Shown: piece by piece, positions 13,002 to 19,895 of the stretch
How the letters are laid out: every line of letters starts with the position of its first letter
How positions within the stretch are numbered: position 1 is the first letter of the stretch
From: a virus
IMG/VR virus record: IMGVR_UViG_3300005663_000211
Span: 1 to 22,338 of that record
Reading direction: 5' to 3' (one strand)
DNA length: 22,338 nucleotides
Notes under the pieces: model-generated
The model's database searches: none
Told to the model about the DNA's origin: nothing
What the model saw: only the letters and a program-made list of their open reading frames with translations
Made by a program: the position numbers and the translations under genes

Positions 13002-15971
13002 TCAAACTCCTTCTAATATTGGCACGATAGTACAACGGCAGTTATGACTTGCAATCCCGTTGCTAATGTAGTACGATTCAGTTGTTTGAAAATTGTAAAC
13101 ATAGTCTTCATAAGAAAGGGTTTTGGTATGTATAATTCTATCTCGGAAAAAACTATTAGAACGATTGCCAAATTGTACCGAACTGGATGGTCTGAAAACC
13201 GAATCGCTAAGCACTTCGGGTTCAGCCGTAATTGTATCAGGAAAAGATTGCTCGATTCCAGCATAGTTCCCCGCACTCAAAGCGAAGCCGAAATCCTCAA
13301 ATGGTCGCAAATGCCTGATAACTTGCGTAAGAGACAAGTCGAAGCGGCTCATCAGGCTTCGAAGGGAAGTAAAAAGTCTTGGGAATCGAAGTGCAATCGC
13401 GCTCAGACTATCGAACAGCGACCTTCCGGATTCTCTCGTCTCGAATTGAGACTCCAGCAAATGCTTAAAATTCGCGGCATTGATACTATTCACCAAAAAG
13501 CTATCGGTCCCTACAATTGCGACCTTGCTGCCGAGGCCGTCGCCATGGAAGTCTGGGGCGGTCATTGGCACTTCTTCGGTAACCACGCCCGGATTTGCGA
13601 AGAACGTTTCCGCTATATCCTTAGCCAAGGCTGGTTTATTTACGTCTGCCCAATCACTAAATCTTCGCCCCTTACTGACGCTGTCGCTAACTACATAGTC
13701 TCCTATATCAAGAGCATCCGCAGGAACAAACCCGTTATCCCCGAGTATCGGGTGGTTTGGGGTGGAGATAAATTCTCTGTTAGTGGCCGTCTTGATAATA
13801 TGAACTTTCCCATTGTACCACCTTTTACTTGCCGCCGTAATCCGGCCAACGGGCAATACGAGACTATCGCCAGATAAACACATACAATGAATAGGCGGGT
13901 GGTCTACCTTTTCGTAGGTGAAATCCAATTCCCGCCCGTTCACTTCGTAAGTATCGCCCTTGTCAAAAAAACTCGTATCTATTCCGATTATTGCACCGTC
14001 CATATCCAAACACCAATCGCAGGTACGCTGGTCGCCGGACGAAATCCATTGCAGCTTTTCAACTATTCCTGATTGCTTATAGCCCTGCCTGGCCCCTTCG
14101 TTCCACGCCCATATCGTCTCGGTCCGGGCAACCCGCTCGGCCCCAAACCTTGACAGGCCCTCGAAGACCTCTGAAACCCTCTTGCGTAAATCCGGTATCC
14201 CCTCGCCCTCGGCCATGCCCGCTGATAATTTCTCTCGCAGGTTCTTAACGATTGTGGAATTGACCGAATTAATACTACCGTATCTGTGTTCTGACAGTGC
14301 CCTCACCACGCCCGGGTTCATGGGGTCGAACTGTGTTACCGAGGTTAATTGTCGCAAGTGCTGCTCGCCGCCGGCCATCATAGTAAACCTGATAAAAGGC
14401 TCGCTTGTAGTCCATAGCTCGCCGTTCCATTTTTGCATATCGAACCAGGCTGTCATGTAATCGTCTGCAGACGATTTTACGGCTTTTGCCAAGTCTCGGT
14501 CGAATCCCTCCAGGACCACATCGGCTACGCGGTTGTAATAATCACGGATCGCTTTAACAAAAGGCTCGTCAATGAAATTGGTCGGGTGATTCAACGACGG
14601 TAAGCCCCGGGGGGCCTTTATCCCCTTTTCCGGCTTCGGTGCCATAAGTTGCGGTGTAGGCAACTCTGTACTCAGCGGCCTCATGTTCATAGGCATAATC
14701 GGCTCGTCGCCCCATTCAACCTCGTCAAGGCCGTCCTGTTGACGCTCCTCGTTAATGCTGGTCATACCCGTCGTTAATCGGTCTTTGATTTCCTTCAACC
14801 GATACTCTTTATCTTCCGGTACGGGATTGTCAAACGCGCAAAACAAACGTGTGTCGTACATCGGCAATAGCTTTTCGTTCATCTTCTGCTCGGCCCTGCG
14901 TGTCCTGGGCAGGATAGTATTTTTCATATATGAATACTCGCCCGTCTCTGCATTGGCCCTGTTTACGCTTTCGGTAGTCAGCATGGACAAAGGCACGCCA
15001 AATATAGCCGCTATTTCTTCACGCGTAGCCTTGCGGCCCTGCAAAAACGACATCTCTTTCGGGGTAAGTGATATGGGCTTCAATTCGGCCCCGCCGGTTA
15101 AGACTGCCAGCTTGCCGGTGTTCTTGACGCCCCGGAACTTCTGAAACCATTTCTTCTCGATACGCTTTATCTCGTCTGCAGGTGGCGCTGCTGCCTCCGG
15201 GGGCAATATCAACGCCATGTCCGGCCTTGCCCTGTTAGCGAACAGCGTAGACTCGAACGTATTCATGTTGTTACTCAAATCAGCAGCTACGACCGCCGCC
15301 TGCAAAGGCCCTATACCGTAAAACGCGTCTTGCGGGTTGATATACTTGAAGTGGACTATATTTGCTGGGTCTATGATATGCTTCTCTGCCTCTGTAATTA
15401 CAAACTCGTACTTGGCTATGAACCGCCTTTTGTCGGGTATTATCCTGACATACTGCGAGTACAGCGGCCAAATCTCGTTAGGCACACCCAGCTTATTGTC
15501 CCTGCTGATGTGCCAGTAGGCATTGCCGCAAAGCTCCTGAAACAAGAACATCAACTCCAAAAGGTCGAACTGGTTGGTAAAATCGTTGACGCTTTTGAGC
15601 AGATTCAAAAAAGGGTGCTCGACAACTTCCTCGATTTCCTCTGCTTTCCTGACGTAATTGAAAGTTGAAGGTGATTTCGCCAGATACGCTAATCGTTTCG
15701 GTTCTACCCTGCGAGTCGGGAACAACGCCTTTGTCTTGCGGGCTGGCTTGGCCGCATACAGCCGCAAAGGTATCTGGGCACAGCTAATCGCGTTTTTCGA
15801 GGCACAGGTGTAAACCCATGAACTATACCGCTTGACAAGCTCCTTGTACGATACATCGGGGTAATAAGCCTTGCCGGACTGGTAGTTGGTGATATTCCAG
15901 CCGCCCACCTTGGCCATCTTCGCTATGAACTTGTCAATGAGCCTATCTTCAAGCCGGGTAATGAGACCCAC
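13002..15971 (-). CDS. Portal protein fused to MuF/SPP1 gp7-like head morphogenesis domain, interrupted by an intein
   Basis: A 989-aa precursor. Residues 1 to about 430 are an HK97-type portal: KRYSSWVYTCASKNAISCAQ, GNAYWHISRDNKLGVPNEIW, VHFKYINPQDAFYGIGPLQA, EIAAIFGVPLSMLTTES. From about 470 to 697 is a MuF domain: GAERVARTETIWAWNEGARQ, WISSGDQRTCDWCLDMDG, then HPPIHCM. An intein occupies residues 698-977. The last 12 residues, CRCTIVPILEGV, complete the MuF motif HPPIHCM-CRCTIVP. Spliced length is 709 aa. The portal is the dodecameric DNA gate and MuF-type proteins enter with the DNA or aid head assembly; they are usually separate genes. The start is GTG at 15969-15971 with AAGGAG six bases away. 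Cys 651/654, His 691/695 and the CMCRC cysteines look like a zinc site that is completed only after splicing. Confidence 0.93.
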   Translation of the reverse strand: MGLITRLEDRLIDKFIAKMAKVGGWNITNYQSGKAYYPDVSYKELVKRYSSWVYTCASKNAISCAQIPLRLYAAKPARKTKALFPTRRVEPKRLAYLAKSPSTFNYVRKAEEIEEVVEHPFLNLLKSVNDFTNQFDLLELMFLFQELCGNAYWHISRDNKLGVPNEIWPLYSQYVRIIPDKRRFIAKYEFVITEAEKHIIDPANIVHFKYINPQDAFYGIGPLQAAVVAADLSNNMNTFESTLFANRARPDMALILPPEAAAPPADEIKRIEKKWFQKFRGVKNTGKLAVLTGGAELKPISLTPKEMSFLQGRKATREEIAAIFGVPLSMLTTESVNRANAETGEYSYMKNTILPRTRRAEQKMNEKLLPMYDTRLFCAFDNPVPEDKEYRLKEIKDRLTTGMTSINEERQQDGLDEVEWGDEPIMPMNMRPLSTELPTPQLMAPKPEKGIKAPRGLPSLNHPTNFIDEPFVKAIRDYYNRVADVVLEGFDRDLAKAVKSSADDYMTAWFDMQKWNGELWTTSEPFIRFTMMAGGEQHLRQLTSVTQFDPMNPGVVRALSEHRYGSINSVNSTIVKNLREKLSAGMAEGEGIPDLRKRVSEVFEGLSRFGAERVARTETIWAWNEGARQGYKQSGIVEKLQWISSGDQRTCDWCLDMDGAIIGIDTSFFDKGDTYEVNGRELDFTYEKVDHPPIHCMCLSGDSLVLPVGRITAASKRWYNGKVHIIKTATNREFISTPNHPILGDNGFVPADALDIGDYVVSDSVSKGRRFSDWADVNKPALAKDIAETFFANPGVVTEEVPMTAPDFHGDGLGSKVAIVGTDSFLVNSINAANFKHLLESQFETRESGRSLFDSLSAIALRFPRLFTSLRSLMSRFDLSLTQVIRHLRPFEDFGFALSAGNYAGIEQSFPDTITAEPEVLSDSVFRPSSSVQFGNRSNSFFRDRIIHTKTLSYEDYVYNFQTTESYYISNGIASHNCRCTIVPILEGV
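13112..13120 (+). promoter_or_regulatory. Ribosome binding site of the antisense endonuclease gene
   Basis: AAGAAAGGG lies seven bases before ATG 13128 on the plus strand, a good Shine-Dalgarno match in the only plus-strand gene. On the other strand these bases are codons of the intein's TLSYED segment next to block F. It decides the start at 13128 over the in-frame ATG at 13044, which has no such site. Confidence 0.7.
13128..13877 (+). CDS. Vsr/EDxHD-like homing endonuclease, antisense inside the intein
   Basis: A 249-aa protein on the plus strand, the only such gene here. Residues 5-45 form a helix-turn-helix (WSENRIAKHFGFSRNCIRKR). A basic linker leads to a nuclease core at about 100-175: RLELRLQQML (Glu106), IHQKAIGPYNCDLA (Asp132), AMEVWGGHWHFFG (Glu141, His146, His148), then RFRYILSQGWFIYVC. 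The D...E-V-x-G-G-x-W-H layout is that of Vsr-type PD-(D/E)XK nucleases, the fold of the EDxHD homing endonucleases of phage introns and split inteins. The C-terminus has EYRVVWGG. The frame is in codon register with the intein: residue n lies opposite intein residue 252-n, and the TAA stop opposite intein Leu2. The protein would cut intein-less portal genes and promote copying of the element. No convincing own promoter is seen. Confidence 0.88.
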   Translation: MYNSISEKTIRTIAKLYRTGWSENRIAKHFGFSRNCIRKRLLDSSIVPRTQSEAEILKWSQMPDNLRKRQVEAAHQASKGSKKSWESKCNRAQTIEQRPSGFSRLELRLQQMLKIRGIDTIHQKAIGPYNCDLAAEAVAMEVWGGHWHFFGNHARICEERFRYILSQGWFIYVCPITKSSPLTDAVANYIVSYIKSIRRNKPVIPEYRVVWGGDKFSVSGRLDNMNFPIVPPFTCRRNPANGQYETIAR

Positions 15972-16024
15972 GATTAGCTCCTTAGAAAAAAGAGTTCTCT
16001 TTACTTATAGGGGCAAACGGTAAG

Positions 16025-16246
16025 TTAAAACTTGTCTGTGATTTGAGAATCGAGGCCGATATGGTAACGCATTGTTGCTATATGGCCGTTTTGGGGAAAT
16101 AAATGAGGATTTGTTTTTTTTAATCGGTTTACCAAATAATTCACGTTTCGGCGAGTACAGCCCATAAGTTTAGCCGCCTCGCTATACGAGCATTGGTGGA
16201 TAAATACGAATCGGTAAGCGTCAATCTGTTGAGGTGTGGGTTTCAT
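16025..16246 (-). CDS. Small helix-turn-helix protein (73 aa)
   Basis: A 73-aa protein dominated by an HTH: TPQQIDAYRFVFIHQCSYSE, then AAKLMGCTRRNVNYLVNRLK, which resembles sigma-70 region 4 or YlxM-type DNA-binding helices. The recognition helix would be CTRRNVNYLVNRL. ATG at 16244-16246 with GCGGAG upstream; it overlaps the end of the ParB-methyltransferase gene by 26 bases, so the two are coupled. A 54-base gap separates it from the portal GTG. It could regulate late genes or act as an additional packaging HTH; the sequence does not decide. Confidence 0.72.
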   Translation of the reverse strand: MKPTPQQIDAYRFVFIHQCSYSEAAKLMGCTRRNVNYLVNRLKKTNPHLFPQNGHIATMRYHIGLDSQITDKF

Positions 16247-17465
16247 CTAACTCCGCTTTTTTACCTGTGTAATCCTTCCACCGCTTGATTATTACATCGC
16301 AATAGTGCTCGTCTATCTCCATGCCGTAACATCGGCGGTTTAACTTCTCGCAGGCTATTAGGGTTGTGCCGGAACCGAGGAAGAAATCGAGAACGGTCTG
16401 ATTCCTTTTGCTTGAATTTCCTATGCCTTTAGCACATAAAGCAATTGGTTTCATTGTTGGATGTTCTTTGCTTTGTTTGGGTCTTGGTATTTCCCAAACA
16501 GTATCTTGTGTATGGTCATCAGTGAAATAATGAGCCGCACCAATCTTCCATCCATAAATAATCGGCTCATGCCTCCAGTGGTAATCTTGTCTTCCGAACG
16601 CAAATTGGTCTTTTGCCCAGATTATTATCTCTGCTGGTTTGAATCCTGATTCTGCAAAAGCAGTTCTGAAAATCACATCCATGCCGAGTCCCTCGGCATG
16701 GCATACATATATAACCGCTCCAGCTTTAATATTGTTATAGTATAAGCCAAAAACAGTAAGAAGAAATATTCTTAATTTTTCACCTACCAAATCATCATTC
16801 TGGACAATTTTGCCATCTGTCCTTCTATTCCTCTTTTTCAAATCTTCTTTAGTTCCCTGATTAACAGCCACCCCATACGGCGGGTCAGTAAACACCATAT
16901 CTGCCTTCACACCGCCCATCAGTCGCTCCACGTTGGCCTGTAGCCTGCAATCGCTACATAATAGCCTATGATTGCCGAGAATCCACAAATCGCCCTCTTT
17001 GCAGACAGGTGGCGGAGATTCGGGGATTACATCGTCATCGTCTCGCTGCGGCTGCCCAAACGTCTCCGGGGCAATCTCCTCAATCTCGTCCAACGAGAAG
17101 CCCGTCAAGTCCAAATCCACGTTAAGCTGGTCGAACTCTACCAGTAAATCAGCCAGCTTCGGGAAGTCCCACTCGGCGTTCTCTACGCTCTTGTTATCAA
17201 ATATCGAATATACCCTCGCGTCCGTCTCGTCAAGGTCAAGGAATATTACCGGGGCTTTCTTCTTGCCCATCTTTAATAATGCCTTCACCCGTGTATGGCC
17301 TGCGATAATCTCATTGTTGGCCCGGCGGGCAAGGATAGGGTTGGTATAGCCAAACGCCTCGATGCTCTTGATTACGGCGTCCACGCTCTCGTCGTTCTTG
17401 CGGGGATTGCCCTCGAATGGTTTTAGTTGCCCTATCGGCACGTACTCGATTTTAAGTTGGCTCAT
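16221..17465 (-). CDS. ParB-like domain fused to a DNA N6-adenine/N4-cytosine methyltransferase
   Basis: A 414-aa protein in two parts. Residues 1 to about 120 are a ParB/Srx nuclease-like domain (VPIGQLKPFEGNPRKN, SIEAFGYTNPILARR, EIIAGHTRVKALLKMG). The rest is a DNA amino-methyltransferase: GDLWILGNHRLLCSD, VFTDPPYGVAV with the DPPY catalytic motif at 194-197, and LDFFLGSGTTLIACEKLNRR with the SAM loop at 361-368. The order DPPY before the SAM loop marks the beta class. Such fusions are common in phages and probably protect phage DNA from restriction. The start chosen is ATG 17463-17465 in an ATGA overlap with the upstream gene; a GTG at 17486 is an alternative. No cognate restriction enzyme is seen. 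Confidence 0.9.
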   Translation of the reverse strand: MSQLKIEYVPIGQLKPFEGNPRKNDESVDAVIKSIEAFGYTNPILARRANNEIIAGHTRVKALLKMGKKKAPVIFLDLDETDARVYSIFDNKSVENAEWDFPKLADLLVEFDQLNVDLDLTGFSLDEIEEIAPETFGQPQRDDDDVIPESPPPVCKEGDLWILGNHRLLCSDCRLQANVERLMGGVKADMVFTDPPYGVAVNQGTKEDLKKRNRRTDGKIVQNDDLVGEKLRIFLLTVFGLYYNNIKAGAVIYVCHAEGLGMDVIFRTAFAESGFKPAEIIIWAKDQFAFGRQDYHWRHEPIIYGWKIGAAHYFTDDHTQDTVWEIPRPKQSKEHPTMKPIALCAKGIGNSSKRNQTVLDFFLGSGTTLIACEKLNRRCYGMEIDEHYCDVIIKRWKDYTGKKAELDETHTSTD

Positions 17466-17986
17466 TCCTTTACCCCCGTAGCCCACATATTAGTATCATC
17501 ACCGTCACAGGTGACGTTTGCAAATCCTGCCGCCTGCATCTTGCCCATCAACGTCCCCGGCGTAAAACCCGTCTTATGCACCTGGTGGGGATTATCCTTA
17601 GTGAATTTACGCAGGCCGAAGATGCAATCTATCGCAGCGATAGGCCCAGCCGGTGATTCGTACAGTGTATCCTCAAGATTGCCTTTTGCAACTTCAGCCG
17701 CTACTGTCTGCAAGTTGGGCGCGCCGATACATAACAACCCGCCGGGCTTGAGCACTCGGTAAAACTCAGACAAAGCCTTCGGTACTTCAAAATCAAATAG
17801 GTGCTCAAGGTTATGGTTGGAATATACCGAGTCTACCGATTCTGTCAGGACCACGGGCATGTCCCGAATATCGCCGACAATATCAGGCTTAACGCAGGGG
17901 TCTATGTCCAGGCGGATTTCCTTCCAACCTGCGTATTGCTGGTGTATAGGGACGCCGCCGGAACCTACGTTAAGGACGGTTTTCAT
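17462..17986 (-). CDS. Class I SAM-dependent methyltransferase (Methyltransf_11 type)
   Basis: A 174-aa protein with a full SAM-binding core: VLNVGSGG (residues 4-11), KEIRLDIDPCVKPDIVGDIR, SVYSNHNLEHLFDFEV (about 53-68) and EFYRVLKPGGLLCIGAPN, the classic post-motif of the family. The C-terminus has KTGFTPGTLMGKMQAAGF. Enzymes of this kind methylate small molecules, lipids, sugars or nucleotides; the substrate cannot be inferred. It is coupled by ATGA overlaps both to the basic peptide gene before it and to the ParB-methyltransferase after it, so the three are translated together. ATG 17984-17986 with GGGGA upstream. Confidence 0.85.
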   Translation of the reverse strand: MKTVLNVGSGGVPIHQQYAGWKEIRLDIDPCVKPDIVGDIRDMPVVLTESVDSVYSNHNLEHLFDFEVPKALSEFYRVLKPGGLLCIGAPNLQTVAAEVAKGNLEDTLYESPAGPIAAIDCIFGLRKFTKDNPHQVHKTGFTPGTLMGKMQAAGFANVTCDGDDTNMWATGVKE

Positions 17987-18168
17987 TTCTTCTTCCCCAA
18001 ATACCGCCTAACTCTTTTCTGCTTGCCCGTTGCAAGTCTGTGGTTATCGGCCAATAGCAGACACGTCTGTTTCTTCTGATGGGCCAACGCCTTCAACGCC
18101 GCGTCCTTGACAACAGCCTCGAACGTGGCCTCACGCATAATATAGATGTTAAGTATGGGGATTTTCAT
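17983..18168 (-). CDS. Small basic protein (61 aa), unknown
   Basis: ATG at 18166-18168 with AAGG six bases upstream. It starts hydrophobic (MKIPILNIYIM), continues with a helical segment EATFEAVVKDAALKALAHQK and ends strongly basic (GKQKRVRRYLGKKK). It overlaps the methyltransferase gene in ATGA and the gene before it by 20 bases. A nucleic-acid-binding role is suggested only by the charge. No family is recognised. Confidence 0.65.
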   Translation of the reverse strand: MKIPILNIYIMREATFEAVVKDAALKALAHQKKQTCLLLADNHRLATGKQKRVRRYLGKKK

Positions 18169-18364
18169 TGTTTGCCTTCATGGCCTCGTCAAGTGCATCG
18201 GCCACGCTACTGCTAACGAGTATGTAGTTTTCTGGCAGTACCGAGCTTTTAATTATCTCAATAGGCATTGTAAACAGTCTGGGCGTTTCTGGCATTTCTG
18301 TTATTAGATTCATCAATGCAGATATTGATACTTTTGACTGTTCGCTACCATCGGGCCTGCTCAA
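18149..18364 (-). CDS. Hypothetical protein (up to 71 aa, start uncertain)
   Basis: The frame opens at TTG 18362-18364, inside the previous gene, and ends TGA or similar at 18149. Visible segments are VSISALMNLITEMPETPRLF and NYILVSSSVADALDEAMKAN; the second has helix-forming character. No good ribosome site precedes the TTG; an in-frame ATG at 18311-18313 would give a protein of 54 residues. Overlaps with both neighbours suggest a real gene in a tightly packed cluster. Function unknown. Confidence 0.55.
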   Translation of the reverse strand: MSRPDGSEQSKVSISALMNLITEMPETPRLFTMPIEIIKSSVLPENYILVSSSVADALDEAMKANNENPHT

Positions 18365-18617
18365 AACTACAAATACAATGCCATGCTTCCGGGTATTCTT
18401 TCGCTACACATTCCTGGCTGTGGCAACCATAAAACAACAAGTCTTTCCGCAACCGCTTGTTGTCGCCTTTGATTTTGTCATACGCACACCTAAAACACAA
18501 GCCGTAGCAAGGGTCGTTTATTATTAGTATTTCGGCCTTATTCATACATTCCGAACTTCGGAACCGTTTGTTTGGCAAATCGATTGTTTCTTTGAAACTA
18601 CACTTTATCATCTTCAT
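18345..18617 (-). CDS. Cys-rich small protein (90 aa), possible zinc binder
   Basis: A 90-aa protein starting one base after the TerL stop, ATG 18615-18617, with CAGGAG just upstream inside the end of the TerL gene. It holds eight Cys, including CYGLCFRCAYDK and CHSQECVAKEY, followed by WHCICSF, enough for one or two metal sites. The basic middle (KIKGDNKRLRKDL) could contact nucleic acid. It is not a known family. Its position directly after TerL suggests co-expression with the packaging genes. Confidence 0.65.
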   Translation of the reverse strand: MKMIKCSFKETIDLPNKRFRSSECMNKAEILIINDPCYGLCFRCAYDKIKGDNKRLRKDLLFYGCHSQECVAKEYPEAWHCICSFEQARW

Positions 18618-19895
18618 TTACTCCTGCGTATCCCACATTTCCTCGTCCGGGTCTTCACCTTCGTCAACATCCGGGTCCGTCATAACCAGCCCGGCCTTGA
18701 CCTTGCGCACCAACGAGTCCAGGGCGTACCGCTCGGCGTCCTGTGTGTGATTCTCGAAATCAACGGGCTTCGGCGGTTGTTTAATCTTATCGTCCTTATC
18801 GGTCTGCCATTTATAGCCGGACTTCTCTTTAATCATATTCACACTTGATTCGAGCAGGTGCGTCTTAAACTGCCTAACAGAGTTTATACCATATTTTACC
18901 GAGTCCGGGCCTTTAGATGCCGGGAATACGTTTAGCCCTGCGTTGACAAGCTCCTGTATGGATTTAGGCTCGGCACTGTCGGCGATAATCCTCTCGCTCT
19001 CGCCTACAATAGCTTTTGTCTTTGCCGCTAATTGGGGATTAGTCAGCCCCGTCTGATAGATATGCTCCTGCTCCCAGGATTCCTTGCCTATGATCCTGCA
19101 CTCAACTAACGCCGCAGGGTTGACATATCCAAAGTCAAGCCCCCATATCCGCCGCTCGTATTCTTTAGGCATTGATTGTACCACGTCCCAGTTATCATAT
19201 ATCTGGCCCGTTAAGACCGCCCACTGGCCCAGCTTGTAGACTTTATTGTATTGCGAATCTGTCTTTGCTATAGTCTCGATTACTCGCCTCGCTGCTACCG
19301 ACAGGAACGGATTGGCCTCGTAGTTGATATGGTATAGCTGCGAGTCTTCGGTATCGCCCCGCTTTGTAATATTCTCAATCCACTGGTTTCTTAGCTGATC
19401 GCAAGGATTAAAGGACGCAAAGACCTGGTTGGGCCGATTTGGATTCTCCGGCGCTCGGGCGTAAGTTGAAAGTAGGTCGAACTCTCGCTTGCTTATCTCT
19501 GTATCGCTTGACAGACCCGCCAATTCTTCTACCCATATAAAGTTCAGCCCCTCCATTGATTTCTTTTTGGCAATGTTATCAAGGCCATCAAACTTAATCC
19601 ACGAGCCGTTGGTCCCGGTAATCTTCAACTCAGACAGGTTTGACTTATATGATATGCCCGCCTTGTCCAGATAACCCGTAACCAACTCCCAGCAGCTATC
19701 CTTGACCGCCGGCCGGGTCTTGCGGACAACAAGTATGCCTACGTTGTCCAACTTGGCAAATAGCTCGTAGGCTATGAACTGCGCTATCGTATGCGACTTA
19801 GAGGACGAAGCACTGCCCCACATGAAGCAGCGGGGCTTCCTACTGGCTCTTAGCCATTGGTACGGCTTACGATTTACTTGGATGGGGTCTGGCAT
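18618..19895 (-). CDS. terL: Terminase large subunit (TerL)
   Basis: A 425-aa packaging motor. The ATPase domain has a Walker A loop CFMWGSASSSKSHT at about 23-36, an adenine/arginine-type segment VVRKTRPAVKDS, and Walker B NFIWVEELAG near 118-127 with the catalytic Glu pair. The C-terminal RNase-H-like nuclease has WGLDFGYVNPAALVE, IADSAEPKSIQEL and HTQDAERYALD supplying the metal-binding acidic residues. This is the Terminase_3/PBSX-like group. The protein cuts concatemeric DNA and drives it through the portal. The Walker A loop is Ser-rich where most relatives have Gly. ATG 19893-19895 with AGAGGA; overlaps the previous gene by 22 bases. Confidence 0.93.
   Translation of the reverse strand: MPDPIQVNRKPYQWLRASRKPRCFMWGSASSSKSHTIAQFIAYELFAKLDNVGILVVRKTRPAVKDSCWELVTGYLDKAGISYKSNLSELKITGTNGSWIKFDGLDNIAKKKSMEGLNFIWVEELAGLSSDTEISKREFDLLSTYARAPENPNRPNQVFASFNPCDQLRNQWIENITKRGDTEDSQLYHINYEANPFLSVAARRVIETIAKTDSQYNKVYKLGQWAVLTGQIYDNWDVVQSMPKEYERRIWGLDFGYVNPAALVECRIIGKESWEQEHIYQTGLTNPQLAAKTKAIVGESERIIADSAEPKSIQELVNAGLNVFPASKGPDSVKYGINSVRQFKTHLLESSVNMIKEKSGYKWQTDKDDKIKQPPKPVDFENHTQDAERYALDSLVRKVKAGLVMTDPDVDEGEDPDEEMWDTQE

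Larger units (their letters stand above)
13041..13880 (-). mobile_element. Intein (280 aa) in the MuF motif, with an antisense endonuclease gene
   Basis: The intein starts with Cys1 (CLSGDSLVLP, block A), has block B in TATNREFISTPNHPIL with the T40-x-x-H43 pair, block F in YEDYVYNFQTTESYYISNG and block G in GIASHN, ending His279-Asn280 before Cys+1. All residues needed for standard splicing are present. Removing it joins HPPIHCM to CRCTIVP, the expected uninterrupted MuF motif. Hint halves are about residues 1-65 and 245-280; the 180-residue linker between shows no LAGLIDADG, HNH or other endonuclease motif. Instead, the complementary strand of the same segment carries a nuclease gene (13128-13877). 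The element edges and the antisense gene's stop nearly coincide. Confidence 0.93.

Noticed and set aside
13086-13114. Possible promoter TTGAAA-17-CATAAG for the antisense nuclease
   Set aside because: The -10 lacks the conserved final T, and the start point would lie after the ribosome site, leaving no usable leader.
13044-13127. Earlier in-frame ATG extending the antisense nuclease by 28 residues
   Set aside because: No ribosome site precedes 13044 and the added residues look like the complement of intein blocks F and G; 13128 has a good site at correct spacing.
13041-13880. Interpretation of the insert as a MuF-linked toxin or Hint autoprocessing domain
   Set aside because: A C-extein follows and completes the MuF motif exactly, and terminal His-Asn plus Cys+1 are present, which fits splicing rather than simple autocleavage.
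14755-15144. Plus-strand frame of 129 codons opposite the portal domain
   Set aside because: It is not in codon register with the portal gene, has no motif, and is best explained as a chance frame.
17466-17486. GTG start adding seven residues to the ParB-methyltransferase
   Set aside because: The ATG at 17465 gives a typical ATGA overlap with the upstream gene and starts directly before the ParB domain; the longer form remains possible.
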